NCBI RefSeq assembly: GCF_000003815.2
Contig: NC_049997.1
Span: forward strand, 9,913,860-9,977,859
DNA length: 64,000 nt
Reading direction: 5' to 3'
DNA from: Branchiostoma floridae
Taxonomy: Eukaryota > Chordata > Leptocardii > Amphioxiformes > Branchiostomatidae
Shown here: positions 43,101 to 54,173 of the stretch, in pieces
Layout: each line of letters starts with the position of its first letter
Position numbering within the stretch: the first letter of the stretch is position 1
Notes under the pieces: model-generated
Database searches by the model: none
The model's input: only the letters and a program-made list of their open reading frames with translations
What the model was told of the DNA's origin: nothing
Position numbers and translations under genes: made by a program

Positions 43101-46100
43101 ATGCTTATCATATTCAACATATTGCATTTTACTTCTTGTAGAGCCATGCTGATGTTATCATTTGGATGACATCTGTGCCCATCAATTCCCGGCTGTTTCA
43201 AACAAAATTCCAGTCATGCTGTAAATCATACAAAGCAGCTGCAAAATGAGGAAATGTCAGAAAGCATTACAAATGCTAATGTCACAGAATGCCAATGTCA
43301 ATTCCAAGGTCAAAGACGAAGATGTGAAAGAACAAAAATGAAAAATCTATTGTTTGGTATTCCATACTCTGTGTGTTTGGTCATTTGTTCAATCTTCCTG
43401 ACCACTTAGATTTCATATTGAAGACAATCAGTTTTGGGGTTCCTAGAGGATGTCATCCATTATAATCAAATCAACGTGGCTTAAGCTTGTTAAAAATTAT
43501 AAAAACACTGATGAAAAAAATCCTTTATCTCCACAGCAAGACCAGCTCCAATGCCGATGGCAATCTCTGCTGCATTCTTGAGAAATTCCAGTGCTGCAGT
43601 CAGTCATACCTCACCATTGGAAGAGCACATGAATTCAGACAGTCAAGATCAGGAATTTTTGACCAGAATAAAACAAGACTTAGTGAATGAAACTTTTTCT
43701 CTGGAAGAAATAGACAAGATATTGAAACTTAAAGACAAAATGAGAAAACGCGATATCAAACTTCTCTATATGCACAAAAATGAGCTGGTAAAAGATCTAA
43801 ACACAGTTTTATTCTTGTCAAAGCAAAGCTTAGAGAAAAATTTCAATCAAATTCAGGCCAAAGTTGAAGAAGAAAGGGCAAAAATTCTGCGAAAGTACAG
43901 AGGCTGTGTAATTTTGTTCTTGGACTTTGAAACTAAATCCAACTTTGAGCATTTCTGGAGTTTCTACAACAGTGGGAGTCTGTCTGACATTGTGTTGGAT
44001 CTGGTGATATCAGATGAGATCGAGGGAGCTGAAGATGGAGATGAGCTGGTGGTCAGGACGATGGTGCTGAAGGAAGACTTCACAGCATGGAGGGACTTCT
44101 TCCATACAGGTAGAGTTCAAGAATGTTTCCATTACCTATTGAAATCTTCTATACATATCCACCAAACAGTAACATCATAGTGTACATAGCATATTGAGGA
44201 TTTATTTTTCTCAACCAGTCTGTTTGTTACCTGCTTACCAGTACTGGGGGTGAAAAAGAACTCTCCAGTTCTTTGTTCTGAGTGAATCTGACAACCCGAT
44301 GAAATAATTTTTGGGAGTATAGCGTACATCTGCATTTCTACAATTTTTGGGTCTTTTAGAGCATGGGTGACAGTTACAATATGCACGTTAGTTTACATGT
44401 GTCCAATACAACAATTGTTTTTGCTGAAGTTATTGACAAGAGATATTGACGGTACCTATAACCAGTACCTATAACCAGTTCCAAATGCATTTTTTTGGCC
44501 TGACATATACAGATGAAACCGCAGACACACTGCCTGAACCAAATGCTGCCATCCAACAGACCATGGCCAGACCCACTACTGATCGTTCCACCATCCAACC
44601 AACTGACAGAGCCACCAATGCCAAATCACACACAGACTCAACTACAGGTAAGCTCACTTAGTTCAAGAATACAGTAGAAGCCAGTTAATTGCACAATGGA
44701 TTAACGCACACTTCTGTTAACTGCACGCAATCCCCAAATCCGAAACCGGTGTCGTCCAGCTAGATAACTTCGCATTATTGCACCAGTCGGATAATTGCAC
44801 GAAATTCACTGGCAAATAGGTCGTGCAAATAAGCGGCTTCTACTGTATACCTCTTTCAGAACATCACCACACAGTATGCTCAATCATAATTCATACAGCA
44901 AGTTAAGCATGCCAAAAAGCAGTTACTCAAGCAACTGGATATGATTTTGCAAACGGCCAGACGTTTCAGATGGTATCAACCAACTTTCGTTAGTGACACT
45001 TGTAATGCAGTAACGTCAGTGTCATGACGAAAGATGGTGGATACCATCTGACCGTTTCCAAAATCATATCCAGTTGCTTGAGTAACTGCTTTTTGGCATT
45101 TCTTATTACCTGGATATCTAATCTTCATTGACGTAGCAAGTTGAGCATTCTGCAACAGAGCTAAGTAGCAAGCACTGTCTCAAAGTCATCAGAATCATTT
45201 TTATCCAGTAGGCATCTGGAATTATCTGCGATACAGCTCATCCAGTTACAGTTATTCTTAGAGTCTTAGTCATCTGTAACCTACTAGATATATCAAGTCT
45301 GCTGTGGATTGGCAAGGCTGTCTTTGGGGCAGATCTGCTGCCAGGATAATCAGTGTTGCACTCGGTAGTTTTATGCGGTAAGAGTGGTTGGCACAGTGAG
45401 TACAACATAATGGTCGGATTGACTAATGTCTTGCAGCACATCAAGGCCACCTGTACCCAGACTTATGGATAGCAGCACAACAGGGTCACCTCCCTACAGT
45501 AGAGATGCTCCTCAGTAAGGGTGCAGATGTCAACATGACAGACAGGCATGGCAGGACTCCACTGTGGATAGCAGCACAGGAAGACCACCTCCCTACAGTA
45601 GAGATGCTCCTCAGTAAGGGTGCAGATGTCAACATGACAGACAGGCATGGCAGGACTCCACTGTGGATAGCAGCACAGCAGGGCCACCTCCCTACAGTAG
45701 AGATGCTCCTCAGTAAGGGTGCAGATGTCAACATGACAGACAGGCATGGCAGGACTCCACTGTGGATAGCAGCACAGGAAGACCACCTCCCTACAGTAGA
45801 GATGCTCCTCAGTAAGGGTGCAGATATCAACATGGCAGACAGGGATGGCAGGACTCCACTGTGGATGGCAGCACAGAAAGACCACCTCCCTACAGTAGAG
45901 ATGCTCCTCAGCAAGGGTGCAGATGTAAACATGGCAGACAAGGTTGGCCAGACTCCACTATGGATAGCAGCACATTGGGGCCACCACCCTACAGTAGAGA
46001 TGCTCCTCAGTATGGGGGCAGATGTAAACAAGGCAGACACAAATGGCAGTACTCCACTGTGGATAGCTGCACAGGAGGGCAACCTCTCTACAGTAGAGAT

Positions 46101-47331
46101 GTTCCTCAGTAAGGGTGCAGATGTCAACGCGGCAGACAATAACGGCCAGACTCTACTGTGGAAAGCAGCACAGAAGGCCCACCTCCCTACAGTAGAGATG
46201 CTCCTCACTAAAGGTGCAGATGTCAACATGGCAGACAAAGATGGAAGGACTCCACTGTGGATAGCAGTACAGAAGAGCCACCTACATGTATCTACAGTAG
46301 AGATGCTCCTCAGTAAGGGTGCAGATGTCAACATGGCAGACAAAGAGGGCAGGACTCCACTGTGGATAACATTAAAGAAGGGCCACCTCCCTACAATGGA
46401 GACCCTCATCAGTAAGGGTGCAGACGTCAACATGGCAGGCAAGGATGGCAGAACTCCATTGATAGTAGCACTGCAGTGGGGTCTCCTCTCTACAGTAGAG
46501 ATGCTCCTCAGTAAGGGTGCAGATGTCAACAAGGCAGACAAGGATGGTCAGACTCCACTGATAGTAGCACTTCAGCAGTTCCTCCTCCCTAGCTTTTTAG
46601 TAGAGATGCTCATCAGTAAGGGTGCAGATGTCAACATGGCAGACAAAAATGGCAGGACTCAACTGTGGATAGCAGCACAGAAGGGCCACCTCCCTATAGT
46701 AGAGATGCTTCTCAGTAATGGTGCAGATGTCAAGATAGCAGACAAATATGGTCAAACTCCACTTTGGTCAGCAGCAGAGCAGGGTCACCTCTCCACAGTA
46801 GAGATGCTCCTCAGCAAGGGTGCAAATGTCAATATGGCAGACAAGAATTGCAGAACTCCACTGTTAGTTGCATTACAGCGGGAACACCTCTCTACAGTAG
46901 AGATGCTGCTCAGTAATGGTGCAGATGTCAACATGGCAGACATGGATGGCAGGACTCCACTGTGGATAGCAGGACAGTGCAACCATCTACCTATAGTAGA
47001 GCAGCTTCTCAGAAAGGGTGCAGATGTCAACATGGCAGACAGGTATGCTCGGACTCCTTTGTGGACAGCAGCACGGAATGGAAACCTTCCTTCAGTGGAG
47101 ATGCTCCTCAGTAACGGTGCGGAAGTTAACATGGCAGACAAATATGGTCAAACTCCACTTTGGTCAGCAGCACAGCAGGGCCACCTCTCTACAGTAGAGA
47201 TGCTCCTCAGTAAGGGTGCAGATGTCAACATGGCAGACAAGGATGACAGAAGTCCAACAGATGTAGCAAAGTATGAGGGTCACTCCGCTGTTGAAGAGAT
47301 ACTCAAGAAGCATGCAATCAAGCCTAAATAA
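40067..47331 (+). CDS. Gene C: glycosyltransferase-TRADD-N-like-ankyrin protein
   Basis: Six exons join in phase 1: 40067-40112, 40678-41877, 42617-42721, 43537-44109, 44513-44647, 45437-47331, giving about 1317 residues. A GT-B type glycosyltransferase region (16-415) carries the retaining-type E-x7-E motif 'AEPFGLIGLEA' (Glu316, Glu324). A basic linker leads to a TRADD-N-like domain (about 500-641), a Thr/Pro-rich linker, then 19 ankyrin repeats to the stop. No signal peptide is seen at the N terminus ('MAAAKSLDCANSSVK'), so it is probably cytosolic. A GT-like domain joined to TRADD-like and ankyrin modules suggests a sensor or adaptor, perhaps with a non-catalytic GT fold. The C-terminal repeats have been recently homogenised. 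Confidence 0.85.
40678..41877 (+). CDS. Gene C exon 2: GT-B glycosyltransferase domain
   Basis: A 1200-nt exon ('ttcatacag|atcag' to 'aaaccag|gtaagt'). The N-terminal Rossmann half has 'AVLLLHTDYGTSKVGSSSLD' (Gly-rich loop of GT-B enzymes). The C-terminal half has 'VLSIGRVTGVEKLKGYDLAV', 'YRVIGVNKDD', 'ADLVLMPSRAEPFG'-like 'AHLVLMPSRAEPFGLIGLEA' and 'AGVPVLVSS', the classic GT4/glycogen-synthase-like nucleotide-sugar site. The R-x4-K pair of active enzymes may be 'GRVTGVEKLKG'. Activity is possible but untested. Confidence 0.85.
41930..42005 (+). repeat. Possible tRNA-derived SINE head
   Basis: 'gtgtaatggttgagtgtttg' resembles a polymerase III A box, and 'gggtttgaacctc' 50 bp later resembles a B box (GGTTCGAANCC). 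No full cloverleaf is apparent, so it is read as a decayed SINE rather than a tRNA gene. Confidence 0.35.
42063..42447 (+). mobile_element. pogo-like MITE, family A, truncated
   Basis: Begins 'cagtcaaacctgctcaagac' after TA and follows the 17098 copy, including 'attttggccggtcgcgttgg', before breaking off at about 42447. It lies in gene C intron 2. Confidence 0.75.
42617..42721 (+). CDS. Gene C exon 3: basic linker
   Basis: 'tgtatccag|taact' to 'aaacaag|gtgagg', phase 1. Encodes Pro/Gln repeats 'QQPEQPEQGQ' and the basic 'KRRRD', possibly a nuclear-localisation-like patch. Confidence 0.7.
43537..44109 (+). CDS. Gene C exon 4: helical region and TRADD-N-like domain
   Basis: 'tctccacag|caaga' to 'catacag|gtagag'. 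The first half is helical and charged ('LEEIDKILKLKDKMRKRDIK'). The second half has beta-helix-beta: 'GCVILFLDFET', 'FWSFYNSGSLSDIVLDLVIS' and 'ELVVRTMVLKEDF', the layout seen in TRADD N-terminal domains and in exon 6 of gene A. Confidence 0.7.
44513..44647 (+). CDS. Gene C exon 5: Thr/Pro-rich linker
   Basis: 'acatatacag|atgaa' to 'actacag|gtaagc', phase 1. It begins 'DETADTLPEPNAAIQ'. Gene D exon 63645-63821 begins 'DETAEASPELSAAIQ', so the same cassette is present in both genes. Confidence 0.75.
44672..44845 (+). mobile_element. pogo/Tigger-like MITE
   Basis: 'cagtagaagccagttaattg' at the left and 'gcggcttctactg' at the right, flanked by TA on both sides (44670-44671, 44846-44847). 174 bp, non-coding, in gene C intron 5. 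Confidence 0.8.
44909..45099. mobile_element. Hairpin MITE in gene C intron 5
   Basis: The outer arms 'atgccaaaaagcagttactc' and its inverse fold back over 190 bp. Related half-copies occur near 10570-10680 and 20655-20700 ('caactggatatgattttgg'). Confidence 0.8.
45437..47331 (+). CDS. Gene C exon 6: 19 ankyrin repeats
   Basis: After acceptor 'tcttgcag|cacat' one exon codes 19 ankyrin repeats and the stop at 47329-47331. Most units are 33 residues (99 nt) of the form 'RTPLWIAAQ.GHLPTVEMLL' plus 'SKGADVNMADK'. Units 9 and 12 have 2-3 extra residues ('HLHVSTVEML', 'LLPSFLVEML'). Units 2-4 are nearly identical in DNA. The last unit is a capping repeat ending 'VEEILKKHAIKPK'. Such arrays bind proteins; the intronless array suggests expansion by unequal crossing-over. 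Confidence 0.9.
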
Positions 47332-47830
47332 TACATTGTATTATATCCTCTATTTGCATGTAAATGCAGCATTAAATCAAGCATCAAAGTTAGAGCTTCA
47401 GACTGTGGTAATTACTTTTACTTGCCATATTTGTAAAGATGTTCCTGATGATGTCCTTATGGTCCAATACCCAGGCATTGTCAGACCTGAACAGAAATGG
47501 TCTTGTGCACATGCTGCCTTCTATGCTGTGATGATTTACAGTTCTTAAGTTCTGTAAAACAGGCTAATTTAGTGTCAAGCTTCTGAATGCATTGTGATTA
47601 AGGTGAACAACAAATCCTGTATTTTGAATGTAAACATCATGATAGGCACATGTACTAAGTAGCAGTTTTTACATACTTGAGGTGATTTTAGCATGCACAT
47701 TTATTGTTTCAGCATGTATTGTACTAAAATCTGCATTAAAAAGTATTATTGTACATCTGTAATTTAGCCCAAGGGCTACAATGATGTGAAGTAAACTCTG
47801 GAATAGTTACATCAGGTTGCTATGTCACTG

Positions 47831-47836
47831 AATAAA
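47831..47836 (+). terminator. Candidate polyadenylation signal, gene C
   Basis: AATAAA 500 bp after the stop codon, the first clear hexamer in that region. Confidence 0.4.
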
Positions 47837-49196
47837 GAGACTCTTTCACAACTATCCCTTTATTTCTACTGACGTTTCAGTTATCTTCTGTCACCTTCGT
47901 CCTGAGTCTGAGACCTGAGGAATGAGACAGACAATTACCAAAATGTCAGTGAAAATAAAGCAATGCTCGTGGAAAAAAGTCTCTTTATTCAATTATTGGG
48001 TGTAAAATGTGAAGTAAAATGTTTCATCAATTTACATATATTCAAAGCTGTGTCACATAAATTAGGTAATCATCATCATTGTCATAAGCAGGATGCAGAG
48101 ATTATGCAGTAAAGTGACTGTCCATAAGAGTGGGTTCACACATGCGTATATATTGAAGTCTGTATGAGGTCCGTTTGGAAGTCATAGCCTCTACCAGGCT
48201 CCACAGGAAAAATAGTAGACATTGGACCTCGTATGGACTTGAATATATACGCATGTGCAAACCCAACCTAAAAGTCCACCTTCAGTCACTCGTAAATACT
48301 TATGTTTTGATGATTTTTTTTCTGTTCACAAAAAAGTGGGAAAGATGTTGTTGTAGAAGCATAATGTTATTTAGTTTTGTGTGCCAGTGTTTTACATTCA
48401 ATATCAATTTTTGAACAATGGCCAATTTTGGGCATACACAAAAACGGTACACATGTCTGCCATAGAATCATTAAAAAGAATATTTGATTTTTTTGAAGCT
48501 AAAAATGTTCCTGTGTCTACTCTTTATGATATGTAAGCCCATATCTTCACTCCCGACTTTATGGAAACATTTTTTTCACCCTGTTGCTCCATATCATCTC
48601 GGAAAAAAAGTCAAAGAACCAACAAATTAAATTGGTATGGCCTAAGGATTGATGTTTGTGATAATGTAAAATGTGACTGCTAGCGCTGAATCATTGCTTA
48701 ATCATATAGGACTATGTCAAGTTAAAGGTTGTTGCTTCATTCTTCATTCATACATCAGAAAATGACTGCATAAAACTATCAATCCTGATTTAAGACAGTT
48801 TATTAGTTACCTCAACATCAATGCCAGGGTCACATTTGCAAACTGGCACCCATATAGGAAGTTTGTGGGAACAAAAAGTATCATTATGAAGGGCAACAAA
48901 GCACACAAAACTTAACAAAATAGTAATGAGCATGATTTATGTAACATAAACTTTTGTGATATGTACTTTTGTTTTTTGTTCCCACAAACAGCCTGGCCGG
49001 GCCTAGGTTTAGAGTTTGTAAATGTTGCCCTGGCATAAGGAAGGAGAAAGCCATACATGTATGTTACATCTTAGTGGGGAGGGGTGCAGCAGTCCAAAGT
49101 CCTGCTAAGATGTCACCAGGCACTTCAGAAACATCACACTCTGAAAGGAACAATAAAAAATTAATGTTATCTTCAGAACAGATTTAGAAATCTCAA
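47837..49196. other. Intergenic after gene C, no gene seen
   Basis: 48131-48265 is a hairpin element with ends 'tgggttcacacatgcgtata' and its inverse 'gcatgtgcaaaccca'. The rest is AT-rich, with no domain-bearing frame. Confidence 0.5.
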
Positions 49197-49374
49197 AGCA
49201 GATCCTACGTTGGCAGAAGATTGCATCATAAAGCTGACCAAGGAGTTTGGCCAGCCGATGAGTTTCATTTGCCAATTGTTCTGCGGCAGATTCTACGGTT
49301 GGCAAATGAAACTCCTTGGCCAGCTTATGATGCTATACTATCTTATGCCACTGTAGGATCTGCTTGGAGACAAC
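49197..49374. mobile_element. Hairpin MITE
   Basis: Ends 'agcagatcctac' and 'gtaggatctgct' with inner arms 'ccaaggagt'/'actccttgg' and 'gagtttcatttgcca'/'tggcaaatgaaactc' form nested stems. Confidence 0.7.
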
Positions 49375-49548
49375 AGATTTCATACAATGGGTCAGCTTAT
49401 CATTAATTACCGGTAGCCTGGAGTCCAGTCTAGATAGCATTCATGTGGTCCACTCCCTAAGGTCCCTCCCTGTGCTTTTCTGTAGCCAGACTGTTTACAG
49501 GGCCTACACAGTCCAGTTCCTAAGCCTTGGCCACAGGGCTTACCCTGG

Positions 49549-49669
49549 TATCCAGCCGTACTTATAGCTCCCGAGTCTCTTCTGTCCTTTCCGCAAATAC
49601 TTACTTAAGTACTGGCGGAGAGGACAGAAGCCTGAGAAGAGACTCGGGAGCTATAAGTACGGCTGGATA
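49549..49669. mobile_element. Hairpin MITE
   Basis: A near-perfect palindrome: 'tatccagccgtacttatagc' at the left, inverted at the right to 49669, loop near 'aagtactggcgg'. Confidence 0.75.
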
Positions 49670-49921
49670 ATATGGATACAAGGGCTTACATGCCCCTACG
49701 GACATTTAACACAGCCTCCCTTGGCTTGAGTTAGACCCTGGGGAAACTCAAGGGGAGCTGTGATAAGTGCCTTGGGGGCATGTAAGTCTTTTAGCCAGGA
49801 ACTGGCCTGTGAAGGCCCTGGAAACAGTCTGCCATCCAGGCTACTTATCTGTGGATCAAAGTTAGCAGCCCCCTATAAGAAATCGGCTGTATGTCCGTCA
49901 ATTTTCTTAATAAACGCATTA

Positions 49922-50114
49922 ACACTTCCAAGTATGCATATATGCAGTGACAGGACATGTGGGTAATATGTCAAAGGATAAGGCCCCTGAGACACATCTG
50001 GACATTGTTATGCAAATTGAGACGCTGGTCATGACGAGAACTGTTATTCAGGGTCCTTCACCTTTGACATATTACCCACAATTCATGTCGCAGCACATGC
50101 ATACTGGAAGTGTG
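49922..50114. mobile_element. Hairpin element
   Basis: Outer arms 'acacttccaagtatgcat' and inverse 'atgcatactggaagtgt', inner arms 'gtgggtaatatgtcaaagg' and inverse. Confidence 0.65.
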
Positions 50115-50351
50115 AACAAGCTTATTCAGCTTGCTAACTGACAGGATCATCTGGTGCAATAAACGTTATCTAAGAAACATCCTGTCAATAAAAATTCTTG
50201 CAAAATAATTCTCTTGACAGAAACATCCTGTCAATAGTGCCAAAAAATCTTAACGTTATAGACAGAAACATCATAATAGAATCAATACTTTTTGACCTTC
50301 ATAGAATACACAAAAGTAACCCATAAAACGTTACCAAATATCACCATCATT

Positions 50352-50712
50352 ACCTCCATGAAAAATTGAGGTATAGTTTTTAGTCTGTCTGTCCAGATAT
50401 TTGGGGTCAGCATAACTCAAGAACCTCTGGATGGATTGTAATAATATTTGGTAAGTGGGTAGGTATTGGAAAGACAAAGGTCATGGTCGACTTTGGGTCC
50501 CCTGGTATGTGACCTTGGTACTGCAGCAGAATCTGGATTTTTTGTATCTTGTGACCTACCTAGCCTGGACATGCTAATTTTTGCTATGGTCTTGTTCACC
50601 AAGAGGTTCTTGAGTTATGCTGACTACAAAAGAATCAAGAAACGCAAAGCAAACACACAGGCACGCAAACAGACAAACCCAAAACAATATCTTCATCTTT
50701 CATGGAAATAAA
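50352..50712 (+). repeat. Fragment of repeat family C
   Basis: Starts 'tacctccatgaaaaattgag' and keeps 'ttggtaagtgggtaggtatt' and 'gtgaccttggtactgcagca'. It ends with 'tcatctttcatggaaa', a degraded terminal motif. Confidence 0.6.
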
Positions 50713-51689
50713 AATCATAAAACCTTCATAAAATGGATGACTGAACCAAGGAGGTTATATTCAGAATATGACCTCCTTGACTGAACCCATCTACTAGTAC
50801 ATAATTCTGGATACAAGACTGTTTCCAGGACCTACACACTCCAGCTCCTGGGCTCCATGGCCAACATGCCCCCAAGAAATTCTACCAGTACCAGTACCAC
50901 AGCCCCCGCACCACAGATATTTGAGATCGGGGGTCTGGCACCCAGGCTACATCTACATGTAGATATGACCACATATGGGTATTAAAGAAACCCAATGCTA
51001 TTTCAACGTGATGTATTTCACATTAATGTCGTCTCTGCAATGCCCCCCAAGAAAACATTCCCTGGGCCTGCAACTCAGGCCAGCCTTCAAGATGTTCTGT
51101 CAATCTGTGGCAAAACTTGGACGGAGGCATGTCTGACCTCGAGTTTTCTGACTTCTAGAAAAGATGCACGTACCTTGCAGGTTTGAGGGTTTCTATGATA
51201 CTTCATTCATACTTATATCTTGCGTACTCAGCGACATTTTATACTCTAGATTAAGAAGAGTCCTAGAAAAGAACCCTCCCGTCGAAGTAACGGCATCAGT
51301 CGGAGTCTCAAAAAGACGTCGTTTGCGCAAGCGCACTTCTCACTTCGATCCGGAGGGAGCACGGTACTCGCCAAGCAGATGTTGGTGGGGGAAAAGTGAC
51401 ATTCTTCTCTTCTCATGTACTGAGTGGGCATACAATAAGAAGGTTATGATTTTCCCCAACAACCCCTGCCTGGAGATTAGAATATAAGAGGTCGGAGGGT
51501 TCGGGTTATTTGTCAAATCTCCAAGGTCAAGCAGATGTTGAGATGGGAAGAATTTATTATGTTGTATATATACATCCATAACCGATTTCTGAAGTAAAAG
51601 AAAGCAAGTAAATTTGGAATGCATGCGTATTGGACAAGTTGGTGCAATTTGTATATGCTTTTTACACTTATGGATGTTTCTCGTATCCA
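50713..51689. other. Intergenic upstream of gene D block, no gene seen
   Basis: 'tggatacaagactgtttcca' and 'cacagcccccgcaccaca' resemble the hairpin-rich text at 49420-49870. The frames at 51164-51487 and 51340-51747 have no recognisable domain. Confidence 0.4.
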
Positions 51690-51801
51690 CTTGGCGATAA
51701 AAATCCACATGGTGGTGCGCTGAACCAGTCCGCAAACACCTGTGCACTACCTGTTAACGTTACCACTTGTCATCACGCCGTCGTTTCCGACCATAACGAT
51801 A

Positions 51802-52942
51802 CATTCAAACCTACCCAAGCGACCACCTCTTCAAGCCCGCCACCTTGCCATTACGACCCCTTTTTCTCGGTCCCGAAAATTTTCCCCATTGACGTAAGCA
51901 TTAAGCGCTTCTCAAGACGACCACCTGGCCAACGCTAGCCCGAGTATCATCCGTATTCTACCGGGGCTCCTTACACTCGCTATCCCTAAAAAATAGGGAA
52001 GTGAGTACAGAAAATTCAGGTCCAGGTCCGGTTCAGGTCCAGAGGATCAGGTTCCGGTCCGGACCTGAAGCTGTCCTGATTTACTATGTGAAAACTTGTT
52101 GAGGGACAATACTTAGAACAATGGTCCATTCCACCACAAAGAAATCTGTTTGAGTCCCACTGGCGTTTTAAAATCCTACGAGGCTAACTGCCACTATACG
52201 ATTAACTGTAAAACTTGGTAGAGATCACAATAAACTGTACTCTACTTCCCTCTTGTTATTTTCTTCAACCTGTAGTTCGCAAAAATGTGAATCTTTGCCC
52301 ATAGAACCTGTTTATTTTCTAATAGGTTTAACATCCGGTCCACCATCCGGTCACCGAATTTTTACAGGTCCGGTTTTTCTGGACCGGTCCAATAAGAAAA
52401 AACGGTTTTGTAACGGTACGCTGTACCGATACCCACCCCTAGAAGTGAGTGTAAGGAGCCCCGGTAGAAATAGGATGGTACCCAGGCTAGGCCAACGCGA
52501 CCGCGACCGCTAAAAATTCCACAGGACCACACAGGACCAAATTAAACGACGGAGCTATTGTTAAAGCTTGAGGTGTGATCGATTTTCGTTGATAACAAGC
52601 ATGATTTTGTGCGGAAATCGGCCAGTTTGCGTCAGATTTTGACTGCCATACGATGTTATTTTCAAAATTAAGATGGTGGTGGATGTACATTGGTTGGTCA
52701 TTTGGGGCGTCAAGTGTAATACACATGGAAGGAAATTTTGTTGTAAAAAATCTGAATTTAGTTGTGAGAACTTGTGAGTCGTGACGGAAGTTTGATATTT
52801 GCCATTAAACACCACGGAAATCATTTACATGTATACTACACCTCGGGCATGTTATGAGTTGATACTCTTCAAACCGACCACCTGCCCAAAACGACCGTTC
52901 TGCCGGTCCCCCGGGTGATCGTCTTGAGCAGTGGTATGACTG
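51802..52942 (-). mobile_element. pogo-like MITE, family A, reverse, carrying a nested element
   Basis: The ends 'cattcaaacctacccaagcg' and 'gagcagtggtatgactg' are flanked by TA, and the interior matches the 17098 copy in reverse. It is interrupted by the 51936-52489 insertion. It splits the duplicated gene D 5' block. Confidence 0.75.
51936..52489. mobile_element. Nested TAGCC-type DNA element with 9-bp TSD
   Basis: 'ggccaacgc' is repeated at 51927-51935 and 52490-52498. Inner ends 'tagcccgagtatcatccgta' and the inverse of 'taggatggtacccaggcta' are imperfect TIRs, and 'ctaccggggctccttacact' is also inverted. The core is rich in 'ggtccgg' repeats. The 9-bp duplication and TAGCC end match the small MITE at 39154. 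Confidence 0.75.
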
Positions 52943-53543
52943 TACATGACGTATCGAACAACCAGCAGCCGTAAAAATAAATACGTGTCAAACTTCTTAC
53001 GTGTGCAACTTGAAACAAATGTTTGTACTTCCGACTTTGTATGTACGCCCTGTGTCAGGGTACTCTCTTTCTTTAAATCAATAAAAATCAATGAACATTC
53101 TCCTACACCGAGCGACGATTGGGAACGCAGTGGTCCCAGTGTTTGGGCCACCATTGAAGCAAGTTACATTATAACTTTAAGTTTATTCACGCGTTAAGTG
53201 GCATCAAGGAGGTTATACATATAACGTAAAGAGGCTGGACTAAATATTAATATTTCAGTGGATCAAACACCAAACTGACAAGGCGCGTGTATCCCTATAC
53301 TAATGATAATACTTAATGCTAGAACTTAAAAACAACAAAATCCTATCCTGCGGTAGCTGAGGCAACTACGCAAGGAAAAACGCATTTAACTTGTAATAAA
53401 TAGTGTTCTTTTTCCACAACAACAATTAATAATATGTACAGTATTACAAGTAAAATACGTTTTTCCTTGCGCAGTTGCTTCAGCTAATCCTGCGGCGAAC
53501 TTATTGAAGACAGAACAATGGCAGAGTAATCCACTTTCATCGC

Positions 53544-53553
53544 GGGACTTTCC
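53544..53553 (+). promoter_or_regulatory. NF-kB site 1, gene D promoter
   Basis: GGGACTTTCC followed by GA, identical to the gene A site at 459-468 and embedded in conserved flanks ('cggaacaatggc'/'cagaacaatggc' upstream). Confidence 0.75.
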
Positions 53554-53578
53554 GAAGAAAACAATGAAGATAACGTCA

Positions 53579-53588
53579 GGGACTTCCC
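53579..53588 (+). promoter_or_regulatory. NF-kB site 2, gene D promoter
   Basis: GGGACTTCCC, 35 bp after site 1, in 'cgtcagggacttcccct', which is shared with gene A at 489-504. Confidence 0.75.
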
Positions 53589-53614
53589 CTATCCCAGGAG
53601 ACTCCGCGCACAGG

Positions 53615-53620
53615 TACAAA
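53615..53620 (+). promoter_or_regulatory. Degenerate TATA box, gene D
   Basis: TACAAA occupies the position of the gene A TATAAA, 36 bp after the second kB site. One C for T change probably weakens TBP binding. Confidence 0.45.
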
Positions 53621-53644
53621 GGTGTGATATTTGAGGTGCGCAGT

Positions 53645-54173
53645 CTCTTTTTCCGCGGATCTTACCTGTGGCCGGGCCGTGGGCTGTTGGGTCTCATCCG
53701 TCTCCTGCAAGCTGACAAAGTGGACAGATATTAATCAGGAATTTGCCTGTCTATTGAGATCTACAGTCGACTCTGCTTATTTTTAGATAATTCTAACTGC
53801 AAGACGGTGAAACCGGGCTCCGGAGAGGCGAACTTGAACCCGGAAAACCTTCCTGCATCATTTGGTTGCGACTCCAGGCGGAAAGTCCGGGATTTGAGTT
53901 GATTTGTCGATTCTCCTGTTAGCCCCTTTCTATATATGTTAGCGTGTAGACACTGAATAAGGCAGTAAAATAGCTCGTGGACGTGAACTAGGACTTAAGT
54001 GATGTCATGATCGGGAGAGACTTGCGTTACTAGGGTCGACGTCATCGGGACAATACAGGAACTGTTTATAACGGGGCAGACTCACAAGTCCGCAGACGAG
54101 CAGCTACAATCCCTCATCATCCTTTCCAAGTGTCACTTTGCAGTTCCCGAGGAAAAAGGAGGACAGCCAACAA
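53645..54173 (+). other. Gene D 5'UTR exon (start approximate)
   Basis: Counterpart of the gene A leader, ending at donor 'gccaacaa|gtaagt' (54173/54174). It shares 'ggacgtgaactag' and 'caggaactgttt' with the gene A exon. It would be spliced to 59485. Confidence 0.5.

Noticed and set aside
45486..46541. A 351-codon antisense open frame opposite the ankyrin array
   Set aside because: It is a by-product of the regular 99-bp repeat on the + strand, which keeps stops out of an antisense frame. It shows no domain and no promoter.
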